Shown one piece after another: positions 1 through 7,214 of a stretch of DNA of 15,566 nt (position 1 is the first letter of the stretch; every line of letters starts with the position of its first letter). The notes under the pieces were generated by a model, which ran no database searches, had not been told where the DNA came from, and saw nothing but the letters and a program-made list of their open reading frames with translations. Both the position numbers and the translations under genes were made by a program. Source of the DNA: PSRF01 sp035457105 (GTDB taxonomy: Bacteria > Acidobacteriota > Blastocatellia > Pyrinomonadales > Pyrinomonadaceae); the NCBI GenBank assembly GCA_035457105.1, contig DATIBX010000376.1, positions 1 through 15,566 on the forward strand, given 5' to 3'.

Positions 1-129
1 AGCGCGGCGAAATCGTCGTGTTACGGTGTTAATAACTAAGACCTAAAGCTCGAATAGGCCGCGGAGAAGAATAAACTCTGCGCCATCTGAAACCGTTAAA
101 ACGGTTCCCGCAAACTGATTCACTCACCT

Positions 130-151
130 ACCCCGAGCTGAAGCTCGGGGT
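130..151. repeat. REP-like GC-rich palindrome
   Basis: ACCCCGAGCT at 130-139 is a perfect reverse complement of AGCTCGGGGT at 142-151. It can be drawn as a 9-bp stem closed by a TGAA loop. The flanks continue to pair weakly (124-126 with 155-157). No T-run follows on either strand, so it is not a standard intrinsic terminator. Its core GCTGAAGC is shared with the REP-like copy at 4476-4521, which suggests a related class of intergenic palindrome. Confidence 0.7.
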
Positions 152-179
152 GAATGAGAGGGATTTTGCAAGAGGCTCT

Positions 180-261
180 TTAGCTTGTCGGCCGACCTGA
201 TGAGTGAACCTGACCGACAAGCTAATAAAGATTGTCGGACATAAAGGATGTCGGACATAAA
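180..261. repeat. TGTCGG inverted and tandem repeat cluster
   Basis: A 12-bp perfect inverted repeat, TTAGCTTGTCGG at 180-191 and CCGACAAGCTAA at 214-225, is followed by two exact 13-bp direct repeats TGTCGGACATAAA at 233-245 and 249-261 (16-base period). The core TGTCGGACA is itself a dyad (TGTC-G-GACA). The cluster lies directly upstream of the kinase gene, as expected of a multi-site operator. Such iterated TGT-starting sites could equally be the remnant of a transposon end; no transposase is nearby, so the origin is undecided. Confidence 0.65.
232..261 (+). promoter_or_regulatory. possible promoter of the kinase gene
   Basis: TTGTCG (232-237) and CATAAA (256-261) are separated by 18 bases and each match four of six positions of the sigma-70 boxes. 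If used, the start point would be near 268, giving a short leader before ATG 301, and both boxes would lie in the tandem repeats. The match is weak and acidobacterial promoters are poorly characterised, so this is tentative. Confidence 0.25.
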
Positions 262-300
262 CTTGCGACTATCTGAATAGCCTTGGTTAGAATGAGAGAG

Positions 301-1911
301 ATGATTTGCGCTACCTGTCAAAAGCCCGTTTCGGAAGGGGCAGACTTCTGCGGCAGTTGTGGTACACCACGCGCCTCAGATCCTCGTGGTGTCGAAACGA
401 TCAAACTGGGCCCCACCACAAACGACCAACTGGGAAAAACTGACGAAAGTCGCACGTCGCCTCAAGACCCCTTCATTGGTCTGATCCTCGATTCCAAATA
501 TCAACTGCTGGAACGCCTTGGTGCCGGAGGGATGGGAAGCGTCTATCGAGCTCGCCGCTTGCATATCGGTGACGACGTAGCCGTCAAACTCTTGAGTCGC
601 GATCTGACCCGAGACGAAAACGCGATCGAACGCTTTCGCCGCGAAGCGCGTTCCGCCGCAATGATCCGGCACCCTAACATTGTCAGTATCCACGACTTCA
701 ATGAAGCAGATGAAGACAATGGTGAGGCCTACATCGTGATGGAGCTGGTTAAGGGTGAATCACTCCGCAAATTACTCGCGCGCGAGGGCCACCTATCTCC
801 TGAACGAACAGTTTCATTAATGCGTGATGTGTGTGCGGGTGTTGGCGTAGCGCACCGTCAGGGTTTGCTTCATCGTGATTTGAAGCCCGATAACATTATC
901 GTTTCGTCGGATACAGGGGCCGGAAACCGGGAAAGTGCAAAGGTCGTAGATTTCGGATTAGCGAAGGTGCGCGACGCTGCAAATGTCTCCGCTTTGACGC
1001 AGACAGGAGCCCTGTTGGGAACGTTGTATTACATGTCGCCGGAACAGTGTCGGGCAGAAGAACTCGATGCGCGTACGGATGTGTATAGCCTGGGTGCGAT
1101 TGTTTATGAGATGCTGTCGGGCCGCCCTCCTTTCGTCACCAGCAATCCGGTTGGCTTGATAGCAAAGCATCTCAATGAACGACCACCGGTCTTTGCGCAA
1201 AACCTTGGTATTCCACCAGCGTTGGTCCAAGTCTGTTTCCGCGCACTCGAGAAGGATCGAGAGTTGAGGCAGGCCGACGCAAACGTGTTTGCAGATGAGT
1301 TGCAGGCTGCACTCGCCAACAATCACAAGTTCAATCCAAGCTTAGCGGCGACTGCTCCATACGTTCCTATCCCGCAACCCCGTCGCCAATCGCGAAATCA
1401 CCTACTATGGATTATCCCGAGTCTTTTTGTGTTTCTAGTTGCGATAGGAATGGTCGGTGTTCTTGTCTTCATGAATTTGGGCTCGCCAGACAGCACCGGA
1501 ACTGACAGCACCAACAAGAAAATTCAAAAGCAGACCGGCGAGCTGCCGACACCGGCTCAAACAAACAGCTCCGAATCAGAAGTGAACCCCACAATGCATG
1601 ATCTGCGCGGTACCTGGACCGGGACCTATGGACCACTGGGTGGAGCTGCGACTCTAGTCATCAAAAGTCAAAGGGGCGACGTGTTGGAAGGAGAATTGTC
1701 ACAGGGTCCGGTTGTTGTCGCCTTTAACGGAACCGCCACAGGCGGGTCAGTAAATCTAAAACAGACAAGGGTATTGAAAGGCGACGGCTGGAGTCTCGGC
1801 GAAGACTCCGGAACAGTCTCCGCCGATGGAAAGTCGATGTCGGGAACCGGCACTGACGCTACGGGCGGTCCTCTCGGTCTGACCTACCAATGGTCCTTCA
1901 CGCGTGAGTAG
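301..1911 (+). CDS. zinc-ribbon Ser/Thr protein kinase, membrane anchored
   Basis: Hanks-type (PknB-like) serine/threonine kinase of 536 residues. From ATG 301, an N-terminal zinc ribbon has Cys3-x2-Cys6 and Cys17-x2-Cys20. The kinase domain spans about 66-335: glycine loop GAGGMGSV at 74-81, catalytic Lys96 (AVK), HRDLKPDN with Asp193, DFG at 217-219, an SPE in the APE position, and the helix-F Asp260. One transmembrane helix at about 368-392 is followed by a Ser/Thr/Gln-rich linker and an extracytoplasmic beta-rich domain (about 434-536) that begins GTWTGTY and ends YQWSFTR. All catalytic residues are present, so it should be active. In-frame TTG 283 and ATG 292 are alternative starts; none has a good Shine-Dalgarno, and ATG 301 places the zinc ribbon at the usual N-terminal position. 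The gene ends seven bases from the convergent arabinofuranosidase gene. The signal and substrates are unknown. Confidence 0.93.
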   Translation: MICATCQKPVSEGADFCGSCGTPRASDPRGVETIKLGPTTNDQLGKTDESRTSPQDPFIGLILDSKYQLLERLGAGGMGSVYRARRLHIGDDVAVKLLSRDLTRDENAIERFRREARSAAMIRHPNIVSIHDFNEADEDNGEAYIVMELVKGESLRKLLAREGHLSPERTVSLMRDVCAGVGVAHRQGLLHRDLKPDNIIVSSDTGAGNRESAKVVDFGLAKVRDAANVSALTQTGALLGTLYYMSPEQCRAEELDARTDVYSLGAIVYEMLSGRPPFVTSNPVGLIAKHLNERPPVFAQNLGIPPALVQVCFRALEKDRELRQADANVFADELQAALANNHKFNPSLAATAPYVPIPQPRRQSRNHLLWIIPSLFVFLVAIGMVGVLVFMNLGSPDSTGTDSTNKKIQKQTGELPTPAQTNSSESEVNPTMHDLRGTWTGTYGPLGGAATLVIKSQRGDVLEGELSQGPVVVAFNGTATGGSVNLKQTRVLKGDGWSLGEDSGTVSADGKSMSGTGTDATGGPLGLTYQWSFTRE

Positions 1912-1918
1912 TCTTGTT

Positions 1919-3538
1919 TCATTGCACTGAAATTACCGTTACAGATTTCGGATCGAGTTTTACGGTTAGCTTTCCGTCTTGAACGCTCGCTGAAACTGGT
2001 CTAGGCATGACTGTTCGCGGAGCCTCGAAGGTATTCACACTGTCCACTTTAGGCGCAGTGAGTGTTTCTCCGACTGCTGACTTGCCGCTGGTGCCGCCTA
2101 AGTTTGCATCGATTTCGATCGCTTTATTGGGATCAAGATTGGTGATCGCTAACCAAAGCTTGCCGGTCCCGTCCTTAGCGGCGATGGCATCCACTCGTGG
2201 CAAAGTGATGTCTCCATTCACATAAGTGCCGGCCTTGAAAACAACGGGCACAAAGGTAGCATCCTGAAACGGCACATACATTTTGTAGACGTAGTAGGTA
2301 GGAGTCAGGACCATCTTTTCTTTGTCTGTCATGATCATGGCCTGAAGAACGTTGATCATCTGGGCGATATTGGACATGCGCACGCGGTCGGCATGACGAG
2401 CAAAGATGTTCAGGTTCAATGCGGCCAACACGGCATCGCGCATGCTGTTCTGTTGGACCAGGAACCCTGGATCAGTACCGGGCAACGGCGCATACCAGCC
2501 GCCCCATTCGTCAACAACCAGAGCGATCTTCTTTTGCGGATCGTACTTGTCCATGATGGCCGAGTGTTTGGCGATCAGACCGTCCATCTCCAGGGTTGCC
2601 TTAAGAACCTGGCTGTACTCAGTTTCACCGAAGCCTACCGAGGCCAACTTTTTGTCCCAATTCAAGACGGTGTAGGTGTGCAGCGACAGCCCGTTCATAT
2701 CCCAACTCCACTGGTGATTCTGCCAGGCCTTCATCACCGCTTCGGTCCATTCAGAGAATCGTGGTTCAGGCCCACCTGGCCCAACGGCAATCTTGGGCAT
2801 CTGTTGCTGTCCCTGTTGGGCTGGATTGAAGTTTCTGACAAAACGGCTGTAAATCTTGAGCTGGCTGACATAGTAGTCGGGTGTCATGTTTCCACCGCAG
2901 TCCCAACTCTCATTGCCAATACCGAGATATGCGATCTTATAGGGAGCAGGGTGACCGTTGGCGGCGCGCTCCTTCGCCAGACTAGTTGCTTGCGGAGTGG
3001 TCAGGTATTCGAGCCATTCGGCAGCTTCTTGTGGAGTACCAGAACCAACGTTGACGGAGAGGTAAGCTTCTGCGCCAATCTGGTCCAGAAAGTCCATGAA
3101 CTCGTGGGTTCCGAAAGTGTTCGGCTCAACCACTCCTCCCCAGTTCGAATTAAGGGTCACTAGCCGCTGTGGTCCGATGCCCTTGCGCCAGTGGTATTCG
3201 TCGGCAAAGCAGCCACCTGGCCAGCGAACGTTTGGAACTTTCAAATCCTTAAGCGCCGCAACGACGTCATTGCGAATGCCCCGCGTGTTTGGAATTTTGG
3301 AATCAGGTCCAACCCAGATACCGTCATATACGCCATGGCCCAAATGCTCCGCGAATTGTCCAAAGAGATTGCGATCAATCCTGGCTCCCGGCTTGGAAGC
3401 GTCAACGGTGAGACTTACCTTGTCTGCCGCAGATCCGGTCCCTGTTTGGGCCATCACAGGGAAACCCCAACTCAGACAAAGTAGAAAAATGACGGGCAAA
3501 GTGCGGCCTGGAGTGATTATCGAAAGTCGCTTCAACAT
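1919..3538 (-). CDS. secreted GH51-type alpha-L-arabinofuranosidase
   Basis: Glycoside hydrolase, 539 residues, expected to release terminal arabinofuranose from arabinan or arabinoxylan. An N-terminal signal peptide has a basic start, a hydrophobic core at about 13-25 and probable cleavage after VMA (residue 30), so it acts outside the cytoplasm. Family landmarks: FGQFAEH at 59-65, RWPGGCF at 105-111, acid/base Glu210 in GNES, and the likely nucleophile Glu344 in VVDEWGGW; GH51 more often has DEWN here. The C-terminal part from about 410 (TPTYYVYKMY onward) is the beta-sandwich of the family. Length fits. A GAGG six bases before ATG 3538 supports the start. It lies 34 bases downstream of the VOC gene with no terminator between, so the two may be co-transcribed. 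It stops seven bases from the convergent kinase gene. Confidence 0.92.
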   Translation of the reverse strand: MLKRLSIITPGRTLPVIFLLCLSWGFPVMAQTGTGSAADKVSLTVDASKPGARIDRNLFGQFAEHLGHGVYDGIWVGPDSKIPNTRGIRNDVVAALKDLKVPNVRWPGGCFADEYHWRKGIGPQRLVTLNSNWGGVVEPNTFGTHEFMDFLDQIGAEAYLSVNVGSGTPQEAAEWLEYLTTPQATSLAKERAANGHPAPYKIAYLGIGNESWDCGGNMTPDYYVSQLKIYSRFVRNFNPAQQGQQQMPKIAVGPGGPEPRFSEWTEAVMKAWQNHQWSWDMNGLSLHTYTVLNWDKKLASVGFGETEYSQVLKATLEMDGLIAKHSAIMDKYDPQKKIALVVDEWGGWYAPLPGTDPGFLVQQNSMRDAVLAALNLNIFARHADRVRMSNIAQMINVLQAMIMTDKEKMVLTPTYYVYKMYVPFQDATFVPVVFKAGTYVNGDITLPRVDAIAAKDGTGKLWLAITNLDPNKAIEIDANLGGTSGKSAVGETLTAPKVDSVNTFEAPRTVMPRPVSASVQDGKLTVKLDPKSVTVISVQ

Positions 3539-3572
3539 TTGGTTCCTCTAGATTGATTTTCTACGTTGGTAT

Positions 3573-4223
3573 TCACTGAGGCAGCTCAGCACCTGATTGC
3601 TCAGCCACCATAAACGCGGCGTACCAGTCGGGCCAGTTCTCGTCGCGCTTGCCGAGACGCTTCTCGTGCTCGCCGTGCGCAGCCTCAGCACGACGCAGTG
3701 CGCTCGCCAAATCATACACGGATGAGAAGTTCGTGGTCGCAGAATCGATGCGACCGGGAAGCCGGGTCGTGATCTCCTGAAGTAGCCAACCATTGCCGTC
3801 AGGATCGCTGAACGACGCGAATGAGCGGTAGCTGCCGTGGCCGGAATCTGGACCAGCTACACGAAGCCTACCAAAGATGAAAGGTTGGTCTGGTCCAGTG
3901 TATTTATCGGCGCCACCGTGAAACACCTCGCTGACCTCAGCGCCACGACCAAGCAAATCTTTGCGAGCCGCCTCGATATCGGAAACGATCAAGTAAAGAC
4001 CCTGAGCGGATCCAGGCGCGGCGGCGGTGACGTTTTTACCAAAAATGATCGAGCAACCTGACCCGGGCGGCGTGAACTGCATCACGCGTAAGTCATCACC
4101 CGCAGCGAACTCAGCATCGAGCCGCCAGCCGAGCTTTACGTAGAATTCTTTTGCACGGTCGACATCCGAGACCGGAATGACGACCAATTCGAGTTTCAGG
4201 TCAACACGGTTCTGATTTGTCAT
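3573..4223 (-). CDS. VOC-fold (glyoxalase/bleomycin-resistance type) protein
   Basis: Vicinal-oxygen-chelate superfamily protein of 216 residues from ATG 4223. This start has GGAG six bases upstream; ATG 4235 would add four residues but has a poorer site. The first beta-alpha-beta module starts LELVVIPVSDVDRAKEFY (about 9-33). The second starts LYLIVSDIEAARKDLLGRG (about 76-95) and ends SFSDPDGNGWLLQEI. The usual histidines that open each module in metal-dependent glyoxalases appear replaced by hydrophobic residues or Tyr, while the last-strand Glu150 is kept. The reaction therefore cannot be named, and a binding role is possible. A C-terminal tail (about 165-216, ending in an ENWPDWYAAFM segment and ELPQ) follows the fold; I recall similar tails in other bacterial VOC proteins. 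The arabinofuranosidase follows 34 bases downstream. Confidence 0.88.
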   Translation of the reverse strand: MTNQNRVDLKLELVVIPVSDVDRAKEFYVKLGWRLDAEFAAGDDLRVMQFTPPGSGCSIIFGKNVTAAAPGSAQGLYLIVSDIEAARKDLLGRGAEVSEVFHGGADKYTGPDQPFIFGRLRVAGPDSGHGSYRSFASFSDPDGNGWLLQEITTRLPGRIDSATTNFSSVYDLASALRRAEAAHGEHEKRLGKRDENWPDWYAAFMVAEQSGAELPQ

Positions 4224-4325
4224 GTTCTTCTCCATTTCCGTAAAGATCTAACGATTAAGGGGTTTCGAGTGGATTTCTCTGTGCAACAAATGAGCAACTT
4301 CTAGTTTTCTTAGCACGATTATTCA

Positions 4326-4372
4326 GCCAACGGCGTTCGCCAATTGCAGCCCAGGGTTGCTTCAACCCTGGG
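4326..4372 (+). repeat. REP-like element copy A
   Basis: A 47-base copy starting GCCAACGGCGTTCGCC. It contains a perfect 10-bp palindrome: CCCAGGGTTG at 4350-4359, loop CTT, CAACCCTGGG at 4363-4372. Its reverse complement recurs at 4476-4521 with four differences, including one single-base indel. The layout resembles bacterial REP/BIME elements, which in other phyla are mobilised by TnpA-REP (Y1) transposases; none is in this window. Confidence 0.8.
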
Positions 4373-4397
4373 AGTTTAATCTCTCGGCCCGACGATA

Positions 4398-4415
4398 AAC
4401 GCCGAAGGCGTTGGC
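4398..4415 (+). repeat. short hairpin related to REP ends
   Basis: AACGCC-GAA-GGCGTT followed by GGC. This repeats, in inverted form, the GCCAACGGCGTT end of copy A, and the same AACGCC-N3-GGCGTT hairpin occurs in copy B at 4510-4524. It may mark the far end of copy A, giving a 90-base element with inverted ends (4326-4415). Confidence 0.6.
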
Positions 4416-4475
4416 TAGAGCTTGGTGAATTTAGCCAAACTCTTTCACATTTACTACGGACTAAACCCTTACTAA

Positions 4476-4521
4476 CCCAGGCTGAAGCAACCCTGGGCTG
4501 AAATTAGCGAACGCCGTTGGC
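4476..4521 (-). repeat. REP-like element copy B, inverted
   Basis: Reverse complement of copy A over 46 bases with about 92% identity. The hairpin CCCAGG/CCTGGG is kept but shorter. It begins 15 bases beyond the epoxide hydrolase stop codon, so as RNA it would form a stable 3' hairpin on that transcript and could protect or end it. No T-run follows, so classical intrinsic termination is not evident. Copies A and B together could fold into one large stem with a 103-base loop. Confidence 0.8.
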
Positions 4522-4536
4522 GTTATAGGCCAGGGA

Positions 4537-5988
4537 CTAACGCAGCGATTTGAAGGACGCCCGTACCTCGTTAACGTAAGAATCCGTTTGTTCCCATGCG
4601 GCGAAGTGCCCGCCTTTCGGCAGCCGGTTGAAGTGAATGAGCTTTGAATAAGCTTTCTCAGCCCAGTCACGCGAGACCGGACAAATCTCATCAGGAAAGA
4701 CGCTCACGGCCACCGGAACTTTGACACCCTTCGGAGCGAAAAATGGGAGCTTGTTTTCCCAATACAGACGGGCTGACGAAACACCCGTGTTAGTCAGCCA
4801 GTAGAGAGTGATGTTGTCGAGAATGTCATCACGCGTGAGACCTTCTGACTGTCCGTCGAATACACGCGTGATCAACTTGTAACTCCATATGTCGTGATCG
4901 ATTATCCAGGCGGCCAGAGCTACTGGTGAATCCGACACTCCGTAAAGCGTCTGCGGGCGGTTCCCCATCTCGAGGGCATAGCCGAGGCCGTATTTGTAAA
5001 AGAAGGCGAGATGGTCAAATGACTGCTGCTCCTCTGCTGAGAGGCCAGACGGCGCTGGACTGCCAGTAAAAGCTGCTTTGTCGACCTCAGGTGGAACGGC
5101 GCCCGGCATATTCGTGTGGATGCCAATCAATTCTGAAGGTGCCAGTACACCGATCTGATCGGTGACAAGCGCGCCCCAGTCGCCGCCTTGCGCAACGTAG
5201 CGGGTGTACCCAAGACGCTTCATCAACACGGCCCAAGCGCGTGCAATTCTAGGCACATCCCAACCCGTCGTGGTTGGCTTACCTGAGAACCCGTAGCCCG
5301 GCATCGACGGAATCACGAGGTCGAAAGCATCCGCAGCAGTCCCACCATGTGCGGTAGGGTTCGTTAAAGGCTCGATGATCTTCATCTGCTCGATGACCGA
5401 ACCAGGCCATCCATGTGTAACGATCATCGGCAGAGCATTAGCCTCTTTCGAACGAACGTGAATGAAGTGGATGTCTAGTCCGTCAATTGTGGTTATAAAG
5501 TGCGGCAGAGCTTTCAGTTTAGCCTCGCACTTGCGCCAGTCATAATCGGTGGACCAATATTTCGCGAGTGCCTGCGTCGTCGCTAACTGCACACCTTGGG
5601 TTGTGTCGGCGATCGTTTCGCGTTCGGGCCATCTAGTTGCTTTTATGCGATTGCGCAAATCCGTGAGTTCTGCTTCAGAAAAATTCCATTGAAAGGGCCG
5701 AATATCCGTCTTCTCACCACTCGTCTGTGGTGCAACTCCAGTCGAATCGTTAGTCATAGCTTCAATCCTCCTATTAAAACCGAAAAGGCTCAGAGAGCCC
5801 GTAGCGACGGCCGCCGCAACACCGCAAAAGTGCCGCCGCGTGAAACAATGCGCTTCACTTTCCCAGCAGACATCAGCGTAAGTCGCCGGGTGGTTTCCTC
5901 GTTGTGTAGCGCCGGCCTGGGCCAGGAGATCTTCATTTGTATCTTTCGATTTCAGGGTTTGTATTGCAGTTGGTTTATATGCGGTCAT
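4537..5988 (-). CDS. epoxide hydrolase (EHN + alpha/beta hydrolase), Tat leader
   Basis: Alpha/beta hydrolase of the microsomal/juvenile-hormone epoxide hydrolase type, 483 residues, expected to open epoxides to diols. The EHN lid domain starts near 95 (FQWNFSEAELTDLRNRI). The oxyanion motif HGWPG is at 192-196, nucleophile Asp270 in GGDWG, the SSARLYWE segment with a candidate proton-donor Tyr409, candidate acid Glu434 in FPDE, and catalytic His461 in GGHFAAWE. An N-terminal extension carries a twin-arginine-like signal, TRRHFCG at 50-56, followed by a hydrophobic stretch to about 71, so export by Tat is likely. About 49 residues before the Tat motif is unusually long. A second start at Met78 (base 5757) has an ideal AGGAGG site and would give a 406-residue cytoplasmic form. 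The gene lies 33 bases downstream of cytochrome P460 on the same strand, probably an operon. Confidence 0.92.
   Translation of the reverse strand: MTAYKPTAIQTLKSKDTNEDLLAQAGATQRGNHPATYADVCWESEAHCFTRRHFCGVAAAVATGSLSLFGFNRRIEAMTNDSTGVAPQTSGEKTDIRPFQWNFSEAELTDLRNRIKATRWPERETIADTTQGVQLATTQALAKYWSTDYDWRKCEAKLKALPHFITTIDGLDIHFIHVRSKEANALPMIVTHGWPGSVIEQMKIIEPLTNPTAHGGTAADAFDLVIPSMPGYGFSGKPTTTGWDVPRIARAWAVLMKRLGYTRYVAQGGDWGALVTDQIGVLAPSELIGIHTNMPGAVPPEVDKAAFTGSPAPSGLSAEEQQSFDHLAFFYKYGLGYALEMGNRPQTLYGVSDSPVALAAWIIDHDIWSYKLITRVFDGQSEGLTRDDILDNITLYWLTNTGVSSARLYWENKLPFFAPKGVKVPVAVSVFPDEICPVSRDWAEKAYSKLIHFNRLPKGGHFAAWEQTDSYVNEVRASFKSLR
5755..5772 (-). promoter_or_regulatory. internal Shine-Dalgarno and start in epoxide hydrolase gene
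   Basis: On the minus strand AGGAGG (5767-5772) lies nine bases before ATG (5755-5757), in frame with the epoxide hydrolase and just after its Tat hydrophobic region. The site is encoded by two adjacent AGG arginine codons. It could start a leaderless intracellular protein or be a relic of an ancestral start before the Tat leader was gained. It is better than the site in front of the long start at 5988. Confidence 0.5.
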
Positions 5989-6021
5989 CTTCTCGCATTC
6001 CCTCTTGCTGATGTATTCGTA

Positions 6022-6552
6022 TCAAGGTGAGTACCGAGTGAAGATGAAGTCACGATCTTTGATGGCCTGGTGGCAAGGAAAGCAGGAGTTGAGAATTTTC
6101 ACGTCGGCTGGTTTTCCATCGTCGAATTGAGCGTATCCCCAGCCGCCGGTGGAGGCATATCTTTTTGAATCCTTAACCATGAACTGAACGCCGTTCTTCG
6201 GGGCGCCGGCTACAAAGGATTGGTTCTGCCCAAAGACTTTGTTGTTTTCTTCCGAAGCGTCAAAACTCCACGCTAGGCGTGCGATGATGGAGCCGTCCGG
6301 GAACAGTACCTTTCCTTCCCGATAGGTCTTGATTGCTATATCGTTTCCCAGAATGGCGCGAATATCGCTGAGCTTGCCCGCCTCGTGGGCCACCGAGATC
6401 AGTCTCCAGTCGCGGTAACCGTCAGGGATTGTGGTTACGAAGATCGGCGCGTCCTGTTCAGAAGCTTGTTGGGCCGAAGGGCAGATAACGGCCCCGGTTA
6501 GCGTTATAACTAATGACAATACGAACAAACACCGTCGCACACAATGATTCAT
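6022..6552 (-). CDS. secreted cytochrome P460-family c-type cytochrome
   Basis: Predicted periplasmic haem protein of 176 residues from ATG 6552. This start has GGAGGG (6561-6566) eight bases upstream; ATG 6579 would add nine residues in front of the signal peptide and has no such site. A hydrophobic signal (about 9-23) is followed by probable cleavage after PSA (about 27). The single haem c motif CFPCH is at 157-161 near the C-terminus, where the cytochrome P460 family has it. The region with DGYRDWRLISVAH, the KTYREGKVLFPDGSIIARLAW segment and GGWGYAQFDDGK fits that family. Family members oxidise hydroxylamine or serve as electron carriers; which applies here cannot be told from sequence. 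The epoxide hydrolase gene follows 33 bases downstream. Confidence 0.88.
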   Translation of the reverse strand: MNHCVRRCLFVLSLVITLTGAVICPSAQQASEQDAPIFVTTIPDGYRDWRLISVAHEAGKLSDIRAILGNDIAIKTYREGKVLFPDGSIIARLAWSFDASEENNKVFGQNQSFVAGAPKNGVQFMVKDSKRYASTGGWGYAQFDDGKPADVKILNSCFPCHQAIKDRDFIFTRYSP

Positions 6553-7214
6553 AACAACGTCCCTCCGATGTGACTGCACCCAACACGATTGTAAAAAATT
6601 GAAAGGACATTGCTTTCGAGTTTAGATTCGCCATGTTCATCGTCTTGCGTTCGTTAAAGCGGAGCTAGACTGCGGAATGGGAAGATCAAACGACGGAAAC
6701 AACTTGATCCTTTGTCGCGTTTTCGTCGAGCGTCCCGGTCAGACCGAACTCTCGATTTTTTTGACGGCCGTACTGTTCATTATACAAGGAACAAGCGGAC
6801 CAATATGGGGGAATAGCCGCGCTGAATTTCGTGGTGTGTCACTAAGTGTTACTTCAATCAGAAGTTTAGTCAAGTAAACAAGATTGCTCGATGGCCCAAC
6901 GGCTCAAGCCCTGACAATGTGTTCGCCTGCCCTGGACCAGCGTGCCAGCTAATCATTTCGTTTTACGTTTAGAGTTTATTATCCGAGCATCGCCCAATTC
7001 GAACATCCCGCGATCGAAGTCTCTTTACTTAACTCTGTTGTATAACTAATTGATAACCCAATCGTGTTACGACAGGCGAAATACAACGCTTTGTGTGGAG
7101 CCGGATCTCAATTCCATGCAAAAGGAGTGAATAAACGCACGTTGAGCTGAAAGTTGCTCGACAATGGGAGCTTTTGATGGTCCATCGTTTCCGAATTTTG
7201 GGGCAAATATGGGA
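6553..7214. other. intergenic region without a recognisable gene
   Basis: About 660 bases between the divergent P460 and histidine kinase genes. Open frames exist (for example + 6677-6877 and the leftward frame over 7029-7487) but show no domain, no good ribosome site and atypical composition, so I do not call them. The left end must contain the P460 promoter on the minus strand; TACAAT near 6586-6591 could be a -10 box, but no matching -35 is visible. The stretch is AT-richer than its neighbours. Confidence 0.6.

Larger units (their letters stand above)
1..300. other. upstream region without a gene
   Basis: No convincing coding frame is visible here; a short leftward open frame over 124-321 lacks any recognisable protein feature and overlaps the palindromes. 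The stretch contains a small inverted repeat (AACCGTT at 91-97 with AACGGTT at 100-106), the GC-rich palindrome at 130-151 and the TGTCGG repeat cluster at 180-261, each discussed separately. It probably holds the promoter of the kinase gene and possibly the end of a transcript entering from the left. Confidence 0.6.
4224..4536. other. intergenic region filled by REP-like repeats
   Basis: No gene is seen between the VOC start and the epoxide hydrolase stop. Most of the stretch consists of two inverted copies of a REP-like sequence (4326-4372 and 4476-4521) and a short related hairpin at 4398-4415. Bases 4224-4325 presumably carry the VOC promoter, but I find no convincing -35/-10 pair on the minus strand. 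Confidence 0.7.

Noticed and set aside
91..106. AACCGTT/AACGGTT inverted repeat as a terminator
   Set aside because: The seven-bp stem with a two-base loop has no T-run on either side; too weak to call.
2393..3163. Long rightward open frame antisense to the arabinofuranosidase
   Set aside because: The opposite strand encodes a complete GH51 enzyme with catalytic residues; this frame is its shadow.
6677..6877. Rightward open frame of 66 codons between P460 and the kinase
   Set aside because: Although short and open, it shows no motif, a doubtful start and no conserved-looking pattern; treated as chance.
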